A program made the translations under genes and the position numbers. From Flavobacteriaceae bacterium (GTDB taxonomy: Bacteria > Bacteroidota > Bacteroidia > Flavobacteriales > Flavobacteriaceae): a DNA stretch of 64,000 nt. The stretch lies in the NCBI GenBank assembly GCA_009886625.1, contig QXZA01000029.1, forward strand, positions 1 to 64,000, written 5' to 3'. This document shows, in pieces, positions 44,407 through 53,065 of the stretch (position 1 is the first letter of the stretch; each line of letters begins with the position of its first letter). Below the pieces are notes generated by a model. It did no database searches. It had not been told where the DNA came from and was given only the letters and a program-made list of their open reading frames with translations.

Positions 44407-45384
44407 GTGAATAAAAAATTAAGAAACAGCATTCTGATACTGGCGATCTTAACCATTGGATACTTTTTTGCTGACACTATTTTATTCGACGGAGTAAAAC
44501 CTGTACTGATAAAGGATGCTGGATTTAGGGCTAGCTTTTTTGCGAAAAAAACCACTAAAGATAAAGCGACGATTGTTTTAGTTGGTGGTAGAGACTGGGG
44601 GGCATATTGGGGACAGGAGTTAGCCAAAGCCAACTATATGAGTTTATCATTACCCTATCATCGCGAAGAAGGACTACCTGCACTCCCAGAAGAAATCCCC
44701 TTGGAGTATTTTGGAAAAGCATTCCGTTGGTTAAAAAATCAACCTCAAGTTAACTCTAATGAAATTATTGTAATGGGAGCATCAAGAAATGCAGAACTGG
44801 CCTTGGTACTTGCCTCCTATTATCCAGAACTTGTAAATGGTGTCATTGCTTATAGTCCCTCGTCGGTGAGTTGGTCTAATACGGTACTTCCCTTCAATTC
44901 AGATTTTATGAAACCTAGTTGGACTTTTGAAAACAAACCCATTCCCTATATTCCCATGGATAAGCTGCAAGGTGGAAATCAAAAGATTATAGAAACTTTG
45001 AATTATTGGAAACGAGGCTTAACGGATACTGTTGCTGTCAAAAAAGCTTCCATTCAAGTTGAAAAAATTAATGGCCCTATTCTACTTTTTTCAGGTCTTG
45101 ACGACAACGTATGGCCCTCAGCCATGATGAGTGATCAAATTGAAGCAAGACTTAAAAACAGTCCTTTCAAATATGAGATTCAAAATATACAATATAAAAA
45201 CGCTGGACATTTGATCTCAGGAAATCCTAATTATACTCCAAGCAATAGACAAGGAGAGATGTGGATCGACGGAACTTCATATCGTTTTAATTATGGTGGA
45301 ACCACAACAGGAGATCAAGCTGCACAAAAAGACGCTTCCAAGAGAGTTTTACAATTTTTATCCATGTTAAAGGAGACCCCTTAG
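44407..45384 (+). CDS. Alpha/beta hydrolase of the BAAT C-terminal type
   Basis: Predicted acyl-CoA thioesterase/acyltransferase-like hydrolase with an N-terminal membrane anchor (ILILAILTIGYFFADTILF, about residues 9-27). The 325-residue product starts with GTG at 44407; no nearby ATG is in frame before the hydrophobic segment. The nucleophile elbow is GASRNAE (Ser about residue 120), Asp is in SGLDDNVWP and His in NAGHLIS, in the order of the BAAT family. Substrate is unknown; similar proteins occur next to antibiotic or lipid genes, but not here. Confidence 0.8.
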   Translation: MNKKLRNSILILAILTIGYFFADTILFDGVKPVLIKDAGFRASFFAKKTTKDKATIVLVGGRDWGAYWGQELAKANYMSLSLPYHREEGLPALPEEIPLEYFGKAFRWLKNQPQVNSNEIIVMGASRNAELALVLASYYPELVNGVIAYSPSSVSWSNTVLPFNSDFMKPSWTFENKPIPYIPMDKLQGGNQKIIETLNYWKRGLTDTVAVKKASIQVEKINGPILLFSGLDDNVWPSAMMSDQIEARLKNSPFKYEIQNIQYKNAGHLISGNPNYTPSNRQGEMWIDGTSYRFNYGGTTTGDQAAQKDASKRVLQFLSMLKETP

Positions 45385-45479
45385 CGTTTCTTTGCCTTTT
45401 CTTTTTTTTACGGACGTGGAATTCATTTTAATTGGAGTACATTAGATTAAATAGCTTTCTTATCCTTGAATAAAGTACA

Positions 45480-46037
45480 ATGATAAAGACCGAAATAGTA
45501 ACTACAAAACTAAAGTTAAGATTGATTAAAGCTTCTGATCTAGAGTCAATACATAACTTACATTCCTTACCCGAAACAGATCGATACAATACCTTGGGTA
45601 TTCCAAAAAATTTAGAGCAAACACGATCCATCATCAATCCCTGGATGAGAGAACACGAATCCTCAACAATAAAAAATTACACCTTTGCAATTGACACAAA
45701 TTTGGAGGAAATATTCATTGGTTTGTTTGGATTAAAACTTGGTGGTTCAAAATACAAAAGCGCTGAAGTTTGGTATAAAATCCATCCAGACCATTGGAAC
45801 AAGGGTTATGCCACCGAGTCCTTAGAAGCTGTACTTGAGTTTGGATTTGAAACCTTACAACTACACAGAGTTATTGCGGGTTGTGCTGTAGACAATATTG
45901 GATCCATTAAAGTATTAGAAAAAGCTGGTCTTCAAAGAGAAGGAAGAGGAAGACAAATATTGCCTTTAAAAACGGGATGGTCTGACAACTTTCTATATTC
46001 TATACTTGAAACCGATCCTAGAAATAAAACCAAATAA
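45480..46037 (+). CDS. GNAT acetyltransferase, RimJ/RimL-like
   Basis: N-acetyltransferase of 185 residues. The acetyl-CoA loop is HPDHWNKGYATESL (Q/RxxGxG/A type, about residues 101-114) and the C-terminal family motif is DNIGSIKVLEKAGL (about 142-155). The acceptor is unknown; relatives acetylate ribosomal proteins or small amines. It is followed after 16 bases by the DinB pseudogene. Confidence 0.88.
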   Translation: MIKTEIVTTKLKLRLIKASDLESIHNLHSLPETDRYNTLGIPKNLEQTRSIINPWMREHESSTIKNYTFAIDTNLEEIFIGLFGLKLGGSKYKSAEVWYKIHPDHWNKGYATESLEAVLEFGFETLQLHRVIAGCAVDNIGSIKVLEKAGLQREGRGRQILPLKTGWSDNFLYSILETDPRNKTK

Positions 46038-46053
46038 TAAAATCCATGGTGCT

Positions 46054-46605
46054 ATGAACTCATATTTAGAAAGTGTAAAAAAACAATTTACATATTACAA
46101 ATTCCTTGGAGATCAAACTTTTGAGCAAATAGCTGATGAAAAATTATTTTGGAAACCCAATCAAGAATGCAAAAGTATTGCTTCACTCTGCAAACATTTA
46201 AATGGAAATATGCGCTCGCGTTGGACAAACTTCCTCACTACAGATGGAGAAAAAGTGAATAGAAACCGTGAGAAGGAGTTTGAAGAAGATTTGAAAACAA
46301 GAGCTTCTTTGATGCTGTTATGGAATCAAGGCTGGGAATGCTTATTTAAAGCTATTGATACTTTGACCGAAGGGGATTTAGAAAAAGTAATCTAAATACG
46401 AAATATGGGACATACTGTTCAAGAAGCAATAAACAGACAATTAACCCACTACCCCTATCATATTGGTCAAATTGTATTCCTGGGAAAGTTAATTCAAAAA
46501 AAAAATTGGAAATCGCTTTCTATTCCAAAAGGGAGTTCTGAAGAATACAATCGTGTAAAGTTTTCGAAACCCAAAAGAAAACAACATTTCACAGATGACC
46601 TTTAA
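46054..46605 (+). pseudogene. DUF1572/DinB-superfamily gene with one nonsense codon
   Basis: From ATG 46054 the frame encodes a DinB-like four-helix protein of the DUF1572 type (KSIASLCKHLNGNMRSRW, with the metal-binding HLN position). It is cut at codon 114 by TAA (46393-46395) and continues in the same frame as RNMGHTVQEAINRQLTHYPYHIGQIV, the normal second half, to 46605. One substitution from a Tyr codon would restore it. Two polypeptides or a sequence error are alternatives to simple inactivation. Confidence 0.8.
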
Positions 46606-46697
46606 AATATCCTCCTGCTTTTCCATTGAACAAACTCTTAAATAGACACATTGTATTATAACCTTTATTCTCTACATTAGTAAATGATAAAGAGACA

Positions 46698-47486
46698 ATG
46701 AAACTCAATTGCTTTCAAATAAATGCGTTTACTGACCAAAGCTTTGGTGGAAACCCAGCCTGTGTTGTCCCACTAGATCGCTGGCTAGATGATACTGTTT
46801 TACTCAATATTGCTAAAGAGAATGCTGTTCCTGAAACGGCCTTTTTTGTAAACTATGAAGAATACATTCATTTACGTTGGTTTACCCCAGATATTGAAAT
46901 GGATTTATGTGGTCACGCTACTCTTGCCACTGCCCACTGTTTAAAAAATCATTTAGATTTTGATAAAAATGAAATGAAATTCAAAACCTTAAGTGGGGAT
47001 TTGGGCGTCACCACAGAAAATGGAATTTACCATTTAGATTTTCCTTCACGAATGCCGGTCGCAGTTGAACTCCCAGAAGTCATAAAGAACTCTTTATCTA
47101 TCCAACCCAAAGAAGTTTACAAAGCGAGGGATTATGTTTTGGTCTATAATGACGAAAAAGAGATCCAATCAATCCAAATCCATCGACAAACATTTGACCA
47201 AATTAATTTAAATCCAGGGGGAGTTATCGTCACTGCCATAGGCGAGAAGGCTGATTTTGTTTCTCGTTTTTTTACTCCTCAGGCCTCCATTCTTGAAGAT
47301 CCCGTAACTGGATCTGCCCATTGTTCATTGATCCCCTTTTGGGGAAAACGATTGAATAAAAAAGAGTTATTTGCCCTTCAACTTTCAGAGCGGAAAGGAA
47401 AATTGTTTTGTCAAAATAAAAAGGACCGTGTCCAAATTAGCGGAAAAGCAAAAACATATGCAATGGGATCTATCCTGTTAGATTAG
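46698..47486 (+). CDS. PhzF-family isomerase/epimerase
   Basis: Diaminopimelate-epimerase-fold protein of 262 residues. Typical segments are FGGNPACVVPL (about residues 16-26), the catalytic Glu in PETAFF (Glu about 45), CGHATLATAH (about 72-81), and DPVTGSAHCSL. Only one cysteine of the DapF pair equivalents is present, as in PhzF, where the Glu acts as base. The substrate is unknown; there is no phenazine cluster here. Confidence 0.88.
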   Translation: MKLNCFQINAFTDQSFGGNPACVVPLDRWLDDTVLLNIAKENAVPETAFFVNYEEYIHLRWFTPDIEMDLCGHATLATAHCLKNHLDFDKNEMKFKTLSGDLGVTTENGIYHLDFPSRMPVAVELPEVIKNSLSIQPKEVYKARDYVLVYNDEKEIQSIQIHRQTFDQINLNPGGVIVTAIGEKADFVSRFFTPQASILEDPVTGSAHCSLIPFWGKRLNKKELFALQLSERKGKLFCQNKKDRVQISGKAKTYAMGSILLD

Positions 47487-47550
47487 TACAAATAGTCCTT
47501 TCTTCCTCTATTTACCTCCTTTATTAATCATTTGGATTTTTATTTAATTT

Positions 47551-47829
47551 TTACCGAAGCCAATTATAGACAGTCAAAACTTCATGCTTTTTATTGGAAT
47601 AAAACACATAAATCAACAAACCTCTCTTTTTAACTTGAATCATCCTACCATCAGATTCAGTCAAATTTGATAAAGAAAATATTACAAGTAAAATCCCTGT
47701 AACTATATTCAAAATAGTAGCCTCCTCAAATAAATAAAGATACATTGTAGCCAATAAAAATATGACGCTAAAAAATAAAAATACACGAAGGAATACCTTC
47801 CTGCTATTTTGAATTAAAACAGTTTCCAT
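47551..47829 (-). CDS. Small predicted membrane protein
   Basis: A 92-residue product from ATG 47829 (METVLIQNSRK) with two hydrophobic segments (about residues 13-33 and 40-57) and a polar tail; an in-frame start 42 bases upstream is possible. No family recognised. There are no motifs to support function, and coding status rests on its length and amino-acid make-up only. Confidence 0.45.
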   Translation of the reverse strand: METVLIQNSRKVFLRVFLFFSVIFLLATMYLYLFEEATILNIVTGILLVIFSLSNLTESDGRMIQVKKRGLLIYVFYSNKKHEVLTVYNWLR

Positions 47830-47957
47830 TTCTGAATAAAATAGCTTTCGTAAACAATGGTCAGATTCCAATTGAAAAGAAATATACTCCTTATAAAAAT
47901 GAATGACACCTTTTTTTTTAAAGAAGAACTGAGCCTTTTAATGATTTACATGAGGCA

Positions 47958-47988
47958 TTGGTTAAGATTAGGGAATAGACTAATTTTG
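47958..47988 (+). promoter_or_regulatory. Promoter of the metallophosphoesterase
   Basis: TTG (47958-47960), 20-base spacer, TAATTTTG (47981-47988). Initiation near 47994 fits the TTG start codon at 48007 and excludes the longer in-frame N-terminus. Confidence 0.6.
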
Positions 47989-48006
47989 AAATCAAATTAC
48001 AAAATT

Positions 48007-48534
48007 TTGAAGAAAATTCTTCTACTTTCTGACACTCATGGTCATTTAGATTCTAAAATTAAGAACTATGTAAAGCAAGCAGACGAGGTCTGGCATGCAG
48101 GGGATATAGGAAAACTCTCCATTTTAGACGAGTTAGAAACGCTTAAACCCTTACGAGCTGTTTTTGGCAACATAGATGGCAATAAAGTGCGATTACAGGC
48201 TCATGAGGTGCTTTCTTTTTCTTGTGAAGGAGTAGCTATATTGATTACACATATTGCTGGCTATCCAGGAAGGTATACGCCAAAAGCGAGAAGTTTGATT
48301 ACTCAATACAGACCCAAACTTTTTATTTGTGGACATTCACATATACTCAAGGTAATGCAAGATAAAACAAAGGGGCATTTACACATGAATCCTGGAGCAG
48401 CAGGTATTTCTGGCTTTCATAAAATAAGAACCATGCTCAGATTTGAACTTTCAGAAGGAAAAGTGCAAAATCTAGAGGTAATTGAATTAGGACTTCGAGG
48501 TGCTTTATCGAATGCGGTCGATGGAACGGACTAA
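48007..48534 (+). CDS. YfcE/MJ0936-family metallophosphoesterase
   Basis: Predicted dimetal phosphodiesterase of 175 residues. The metal motifs are LLSDTHGHLD, AGDIG, VFGNIDG(N), LITHIAG and CGHSHILK, in the usual order. The start is placed at TTG 48007, where the first beta strand KKILLLSD begins, because the promoter lies at 47958-47988. The open frame extends upstream to 47857, but that part would be outside the transcript. Its 3' end overlaps the convergent DUF4293 gene by 30 bases. Confidence 0.87.
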   Translation: MKKILLLSDTHGHLDSKIKNYVKQADEVWHAGDIGKLSILDELETLKPLRAVFGNIDGNKVRLQAHEVLSFSCEGVAILITHIAGYPGRYTPKARSLITQYRPKLFICGHSHILKVMQDKTKGHLHMNPGAAGISGFHKIRTMLRFELSEGKVQNLEVIELGLRGALSNAVDGTD

Positions 48535-48894
48535 TTTTTCATCCTTTATGATATCTCTTCGAGCCAAAAGCAGAGAAATTATATTCAATAAATAGATACT
48601 TACAGTAGCGTAAAGGACTGAAGCCTGAACTCCATTGTAAATCGCTTGAACATAAAGAACAATCGGAAAGAAAGTAAAAAGAATAATCAAAAGAATTAAT
48701 ACCACCTGAATCTTTCTATTTTTAAAGAATAAAAGTGTGAGTAAAGTGAGGAAAGGGATTAAATAGAAACCATAGTTGACAGAAAAGAATGATTCTAAAC
48801 TCGTAGCATATTCGGTAAGGTGAGAAACATATAAAAGTCCGCTTGACAATAAAACAGCTAAAAGCAAGTAAAGGGATTGTATGCGTTGAATCAT
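48505..48894 (-). CDS. DUF4293 membrane protein
   Basis: A 129-residue integral membrane protein with four hydrophobic segments (about residues 7-23, 40-57, 64-84 and 93-110) and the typical end ARRDIIKDEKLVRSIDRIR. The family is restricted to Bacteroidota and usually adjoins rho, as here (divergent, 134 bases). Function unknown. The last ten codons overlap the metallophosphoesterase in antisense. Confidence 0.85.
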   Translation of the reverse strand: MIQRIQSLYLLLAVLLSSGLLYVSHLTEYATSLESFFSVNYGFYLIPFLTLLTLLFFKNRKIQVVLILLIILFTFFPIVLYVQAIYNGVQASVLYATVSIYLLNIISLLLARRDIIKDEKLVRSIDRIR

Positions 48895-49028
48895 GATTTT
48901 TTTTTACAAAATTAACTTTTTTTTAAAAGCAGCATTTTTAAAATAAAATTTGTAATATTGCTACTCCACAACTCTTAAACCTTTGAAGATAATTTCAAAA
49001 TCTTTAAAGTAATAATCACAAAAACTTC

Positions 49029-50621
49029 ATGTACGAAATAGCTACTCTTAAAACAAAGAAACTCCCCGAATTACAAGAAATTGCAAAAAAAATAGGTGTT
49101 AAACGAATCGCTGGTTTGAAAAAACTAGATTTAATTTATCAAATTGTTGACTTTATTGCTTCTAAGCCAGATAATGAGCCAGCAAAAGTTGCTCCTGCAA
49201 AACCTGAAAAAGCAAATAAAGAGACAACTGAAAAGAAAGCTCCCCTTAAAGTATTTCCAGTTCAAAAATCTAAACCAAAATCTCAGCACGATAAGAAACA
49301 AGGGACACAGAAACACCCTAACAACAATAAACAACATAACAAGAATAATTCATCACAAGGAGCTGCCAAGAACAATGGGAATAATCCTAATGGAAATGGA
49401 CATCCAAATAATAGAACAAATCCTAACCAAGGAAAAAATAACAATCGAAACGAATCCAATCACAATAAAGACAATCGAAGTAGGTATCGCGAACCTGATT
49501 TTGAATTTGATGGAATCGTACAAACTGAAGGGGTACTAGAAATCATGCCAGAAGGGTATGGCTTTTTAAGATCCTCAGATTACAACTATTTATCGTCTCC
49601 AGATGATGTTTACGCTTCACAATCACAAATACGTTTGTTTGGACTCAAAACAGGAGATACTGTTTTAGGATCAGTACGTCCACCCAAAGAAGGAGAAAAG
49701 TATTTTCCTTTGATTAAAGTTGATAAAATTAATGGTCTAGATCCAAAAGTTGTTCGTGATCGAGTTGCATTTGAACACTTGACTCCCTTATTTCCTCAAG
49801 AAAAATTCAACCTTGCAGACAAGTCAAGCACAATTTCCACACGTATCATGGACTTGTTCTCCCCTATCGGTAAAGGACAAAGAGGAATGATTGTTTCTCA
49901 ACCTAAGACGGGTAAAACAATGTTGTTAAAAGATATTGCCAATGCTATCGCAGCAAATCACCCTGAGGTTTATCAATTAATTTTACTCATAGATGAACGT
50001 CCAGAAGAAGTAACAGACATGCAGCGTAATGTTGACGGTGAGGTTGTAGCGTCAACATTTGATGAACCAGCAGACCGACACGTAAAAGTGGCTAATATTG
50101 TTTTAGAAAAAGCTAAACGCCTTGTAGAGTGTGGACATGATGTGGTTATCCTATTGGATTCCATCACCCGTCTTGCAAGAGCTTACAATACCGTTCAGCC
50201 TGCCTCTGGTAAGATTTTAAGTGGTGGTGTAGATGCAAATGCTTTACACAAACCAAAACGTTTTTTTGGTGCAGCTAGAAATATTGAAAACGGAGGTTCA
50301 CTTTCAATAATTGCTACAGCGCTTACAGAAACTGGTTCTAAAATGGATGAAGTGATCTTTGAGGAATTTAAAGGAACTGGAAATATGGAACTTCAATTGG
50401 ATAGAAGAATTGCCAACAGAAGAATATTTCCTGCAATTGACTTGATCTCATCGAGTACACGAAGAGATGATTTACTTCTCGATGAAACGACGATTAAGCG
50501 CATGTGGATCATGCGAAAGTATTTAGCGGACATGAACCCCGTTGAAGCAATGGAATTCATTAACGATCGTTTTAAGCGCACTCAGAGCAATGAAGAGTTC
50601 TTAATCTCAATGAATTCTTAA
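49029..50621 (+). CDS. rho: Transcription termination factor Rho
   Basis: Hexameric RNA translocase that ends transcription. Residues 1-45 form the Rho-N domain ([13 protein letters not shown]). Residues about 48-153 are a low-complexity insertion rich in Asn, Lys, Gln, Pro and Gly. The cold-shock RNA-binding domain follows ([14 protein letters not shown], about 168-181), then the ATPase with Walker A QPKTGKT (291-297), LIDERPEEV and the Q/R-loop segments [16 protein letters not shown]. The insertion is missing from E. coli Rho (419 residues). An equivalent region in Bacteroides thetaiotaomicron Rho has been reported to drive phase separation. Confidence 0.97.
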   Translation: MYEIATLKTKKLPELQEIAKKIGVKRIAGLKKLDLIYQIVDFIASKPDNEPAKVAPAKPEKANKETTEKKAPLKVFPVQKSKPKSQHDKKQGTQKHPNNNKQHNKNNSSQGAAKNNGNNPNGNGHPNNRTNPNQGKNNNRNESNHNKDNRSRYREPDFEFDGIVQTEGVLEIMPEGYGFLRSSDYNYLSSPDDVYASQSQIRLFGLKTGDTVLGSVRPPKEGEKYFPLIKVDKINGLDPKVVRDRVAFEHLTPLFPQEKFNLADKSSTISTRIMDLFSPIGKGQRGMIVSQPKTGKTMLLKDIANAIAANHPEVYQLILLIDERPEEVTDMQRNVDGEVVASTFDEPADRHVKVANIVLEKAKRLVECGHDVVILLDSITRLARAYNTVQPASGKILSGGVDANALHKPKRFFGAARNIENGGSLSIIATALTETGSKMDEVIFEEFKGTGNMELQLDRRIANRRIFPAIDLISSSTRRDDLLLDETTIKRMWIMRKYLADMNPVEAMEFINDRFKRTQSNEEFLISMNS

Positions 50622-50640
50622 TACTATATACTTTAAAATA

Positions 50641-50671
50641 AAAAAGGCTCCAAATTGGAGCCTTTTTTATT
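50641..50671. terminator. Bidirectional rho/rpsT terminator
   Basis: Stem AAGGCTCCAA/TTGGAGCCTT (50644-50664) with A-run on the left and T-run on the right; it can end the rightward rho and leftward rpsT transcripts. Confidence 0.88.
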
Positions 50672-50691
50672 TAGTACAAATTTGTTAAAAC

Positions 50692-50943
50692 TTATAAAGA
50701 AGAAACGTGCTTTGCTAATTTAGATTTTAAATTAGCAGCCTTGTTTGTATGAATAATATTTCGCTTTGAAAGTTTATCAATTAACGAAACAATGCTTGGA
50801 AATAATTTTTCCGCTTCTTTTTTATCAGTAATGTCTCTCAATTTCTTGATCGCATTACGAGTAGTTTTGTGCTGAAAACGATTCAAAAGTCTCTTTTTGT
50901 TGTTTGAACGTATTCTTTTTAAAGCCGATTTGTGATTTGCCAT
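50692..50943 (-). CDS. rpsT: 30S ribosomal protein S20
   Basis: Small-subunit protein binding 16S rRNA, 83 residues, basic and helical. Begins with the typical MANHKSALKRIRSNNKKR and has the family end-segment DKLSKRNIIHTNKAANLKSKLAKHV. It starts only 17 bases after tRNA-Glu on the same strand, so the two are presumably in one transcript from the promoter at 51047-51078. Confidence 0.97.
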   Translation of the reverse strand: MANHKSALKRIRSNNKKRLLNRFQHKTTRNAIKKLRDITDKKEAEKLFPSIVSLIDKLSKRNIIHTNKAANLKSKLAKHVSSL

Positions 50944-50960
50944 GTCTTATTTTTAAATTG

Positions 50961-51032
50961 TAGCCCGTAGGGGAGTCGAACCCCTCTTTCCAGGATGAAA
51001 ACCTGGCGTCCTAACCGATAGACGAACGGGCC
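50961..51032 (-). tRNA. tRNA-Glu (anticodon TTC)
   Basis: On the minus strand the acceptor 5' GGCCCGT (from 51032) pairs with ACGGGCT ending at 50962, with discriminator A at 50961. D arm TCTATCGGTTAGGA, anticodon stem-loop CCAGGTTTTCATCCTGG with TTC, and T arm GGGGTTCGACTCCCC are all present. Length 72 nt without CCA, which is not encoded. Confidence 0.96.
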
Positions 51033-51046
51033 ATATTTTTCGTGCG

Positions 51047-51078
51047 CAAATGTACATGTAAAAATATTATTATACAAC
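51047..51078 (-). promoter_or_regulatory. Promoter of tRNA-Glu and rpsT
   Basis: On the minus strand TTG (51075-51077), 20-base spacer, TACATTTG (51047-51054), followed by CGCACG. Initiation is expected near 51040, eight bases before the tRNA. Confidence 0.8.
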
Positions 51079-51213
51079 CTAAAACCACACTTAACTATTT
51101 TTTTTTCTAATGTGTAGAATTTTTAAATTTCTACTTTGCATAAACTTTAACAATTTTCTTGTGGAAAAACACTATTTTTGTTGAAGTTAAACACTCCAAA
51201 TCTTAACTATCCG

Positions 51214-51491
51214 ATGAAAAACATTAAACAAATATTACTTTGTATTCGGGTATGGAGTTTGAAAAAATTCGTAAAAGTTTTGAAAAAAGTCTAAATGTAT
51301 TGACAACAAGAGATTCAATCTTGGAATTTTATAAGTCAGTATCACAGCAATTAAACAGTGATGTTTATCTTATAAAAAATGCGGGTATTAAAATGGTGAG
51401 TAGTACTAGCTATCACTATCAATCCAATAGAAACGAATTGTATTACAAGGATTTTAATGAAGACAAAGTAACTTTACTCAAAAACCTATAA
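51214..51491 (+). CDS. Possible small gene or remnant before proS
   Basis: A -7-like TATTTTTG (51173-51180) precedes ATG 51214, which opens MKNIKQILLCIR and stops after 26 codons. The frame from TTG 51240 or ATG 51252 reads 79-83 residues (MEFEKIRKSFEKSLNVLTTRD, cut here to its recognisable start) up to 51491, two bases before the convergent proS stop. The longer frame has natural amino-acid composition but no known family. Either it is a small gene with its start at 51240/51252, or a gene starting at 51214 that has suffered a frameshift. Confidence 0.4.
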
Positions 51492-51492
51492 A

Positions 51493-52971
51493 TCAATAAG
51501 ATTTCGCGAAAAGAACTCTTTGTAAAGAGGGATTTCCAGAGAAAACACATACTCCAGCTTCTTGCTCATTGTCAAGAGGAATACATCGAATGGTTGCTTT
51601 TGTATCTTTCTTAATGGCTTCTTCAGATTCGTTGGTTCCATCCCAATGCGCTGAAACAAATCCACCTTTGCCATTTAGGACTTCTTTAAAGCTCTCAAAA
51701 TCATCTACTTTGGTAATATTCTCTGAACGGAATGCTTTTGCTTTTTCAAACAAATCAATTTGTATTTTTTCCAATTCTGAGGTGATGTAGCCAACAATTT
51801 CTCCTTGGCTCACAATTGATTTGGATAATGTATCCCGACGTGCAATCTCTAATGTTCCATTCTTTAAATCTTTGGGCCCTATTGCAATACGTAATGGAAC
51901 TCCTTTTAATTCGTAATCATTGAATTTATATCCTGGCTTGAACTTATCTCGATTATCAAACTTCACTCGGATGTTTTTCTCTTCTAAATCTCGTTTGATC
52001 TTTTCTGCTGTAATAGCTACTTCGTTTTGTTCCTCTTCACCTTTATAAATTGGAATTATTACTACCTGAATAGGAGCCAAATTTGGAGGTAACACCAAAC
52101 CGTTATCGTCACTATGTGTCATGATCAATGCCCCAATCAAGCGAGTTGAAACTCCCCATGATGTAGCCCAAACATAATCCAATCCCCCTTCTGCAGTGGC
52201 ATATTTTACGTCAAATGCTTTTGAAAAGTTTTGCCCTAAAAAGTGTGATGTTCCTGCTTGTAAAGCTTTTCCATCTTGCATGAGTGCCTCAATACAAAAG
52301 GTTTCAACTGCTCCAGCAAAACGCTCACTCTCTGTTTTAATTCCTTGAATTACAGGGATTGCCATATAATTTTCGACAAAATCTGCATATACTTGGTTCA
52401 TTTGTCTTGCTTCTGCAATCGCTTCAGCTTTAGTTGCGTGTGCCGTATGCCCTTCTTGCCATAAAAACTCTGCGGTTCGAAGAAATAATCGTGTTCTCAT
52501 TTCCCATCGTACCACATTAGCCCATTGGTTAATTAAAATTGGAAGGTCTCTATAAGATTGTATCCAAGATTTATATGTATTCCAGATCACAGCCTCACTT
52601 GTGGGTCTTACAACAAGTTCCTCTTCCAATTTTGCGTTGGGATCAACTATCAATTTTCCTGGATTATCTTCGTCATTTTTAAGACGGTAGTGAGTGACTA
52701 CCGCGCACTCTTTTGCAAATCCTTCAGCATTTTTTTCTTCCGCTTCAAACAAACTTTTAGGAACAAACAATGGAAAGTATGCGTTTTCATGTCCTGTCGC
52801 TTTAAACATTTTATCCAATTCAGCTTGCATTTTTTCCCAAATAGCATAACCGTATGGCTTAATTATCATACAGCCTCGAACTGCTGAATTTTCAGCAAGA
52901 TCTGCATTGACTACGATTTCATTATACCACTTGGAATAATCTGTATTTCTAGAAGTTAATTTGTTGGCCAT
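51493..52971 (-). CDS. proS: Prolyl-tRNA synthetase (archaeal/eukaryotic type)
   Basis: Class II synthetase charging tRNA-Pro. The 492-residue length and absence of the INS editing insertion mark the ProS type 3 (archaeal-like) form that is usual in Bacteroidota. Motif 2 region [31 protein letters not shown] (spread over about 145-175) and motif 3 [14 protein letters not shown] are present, followed by the anticodon-binding domain and a zinc-domain-like end (Cys in IRCIPL and GVCVFSG). It ends in a C-terminal Tyr (FAKSY), as this type does. Confidence 0.96.
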   Translation of the reverse strand: MANKLTSRNTDYSKWYNEIVVNADLAENSAVRGCMIIKPYGYAIWEKMQAELDKMFKATGHENAYFPLFVPKSLFEAEEKNAEGFAKECAVVTHYRLKNDEDNPGKLIVDPNAKLEEELVVRPTSEAVIWNTYKSWIQSYRDLPILINQWANVVRWEMRTRLFLRTAEFLWQEGHTAHATKAEAIAEARQMNQVYADFVENYMAIPVIQGIKTESERFAGAVETFCIEALMQDGKALQAGTSHFLGQNFSKAFDVKYATAEGGLDYVWATSWGVSTRLIGALIMTHSDDNGLVLPPNLAPIQVVIIPIYKGEEEQNEVAITAEKIKRDLEEKNIRVKFDNRDKFKPGYKFNDYELKGVPLRIAIGPKDLKNGTLEIARRDTLSKSIVSQGEIVGYITSELEKIQIDLFEKAKAFRSENITKVDDFESFKEVLNGKGGFVSAHWDGTNESEEAIKKDTKATIRCIPLDNEQEAGVCVFSGNPSLQRVLFAKSY

Positions 52972-52994
52972 AAAAACGTGGCATAAAATTTGCC

Positions 52995-53002
52995 TATATT
53001 TG
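52995..53002 (+). promoter_or_regulatory. -7 box of the 53066 lipoprotein gene
   Basis: TATATTTG, 64 bases before the ATG at 53066. TTG at 52964-52966 lies 28 bases upstream, longer than the usual spacer, so the -33 element is uncertain. Confidence 0.5.
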
Positions 53003-53023
53003 ATTATATTAATTCTTGTGATA

Positions 53024-53031
53024 CAAAACTA
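53024..53031 (-). promoter_or_regulatory. -7 box of proS
   Basis: TAGTTTTG on the minus strand, 53 bases before the proS ATG. It faces the promoter at 52995-53002, so the two transcripts cross in this 94-base gap. Confidence 0.45.
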
Positions 53032-53065
53032 AACTTTTTGAACCACATCTCTAAAACGAATCATT

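Noticed and set aside
47857-48006. 50-codon N-terminal extension of the metallophosphoesterase
   Set aside because: A good promoter (47958-47988) lies inside it and the family fold starts exactly at TTG 48007.
49144-49539. 131-codon frame overlapping rho
   Set aside because: It arises from the Asn/Lys codon repeats (AAC, AAA, AAT) of the Rho insertion read in another frame.
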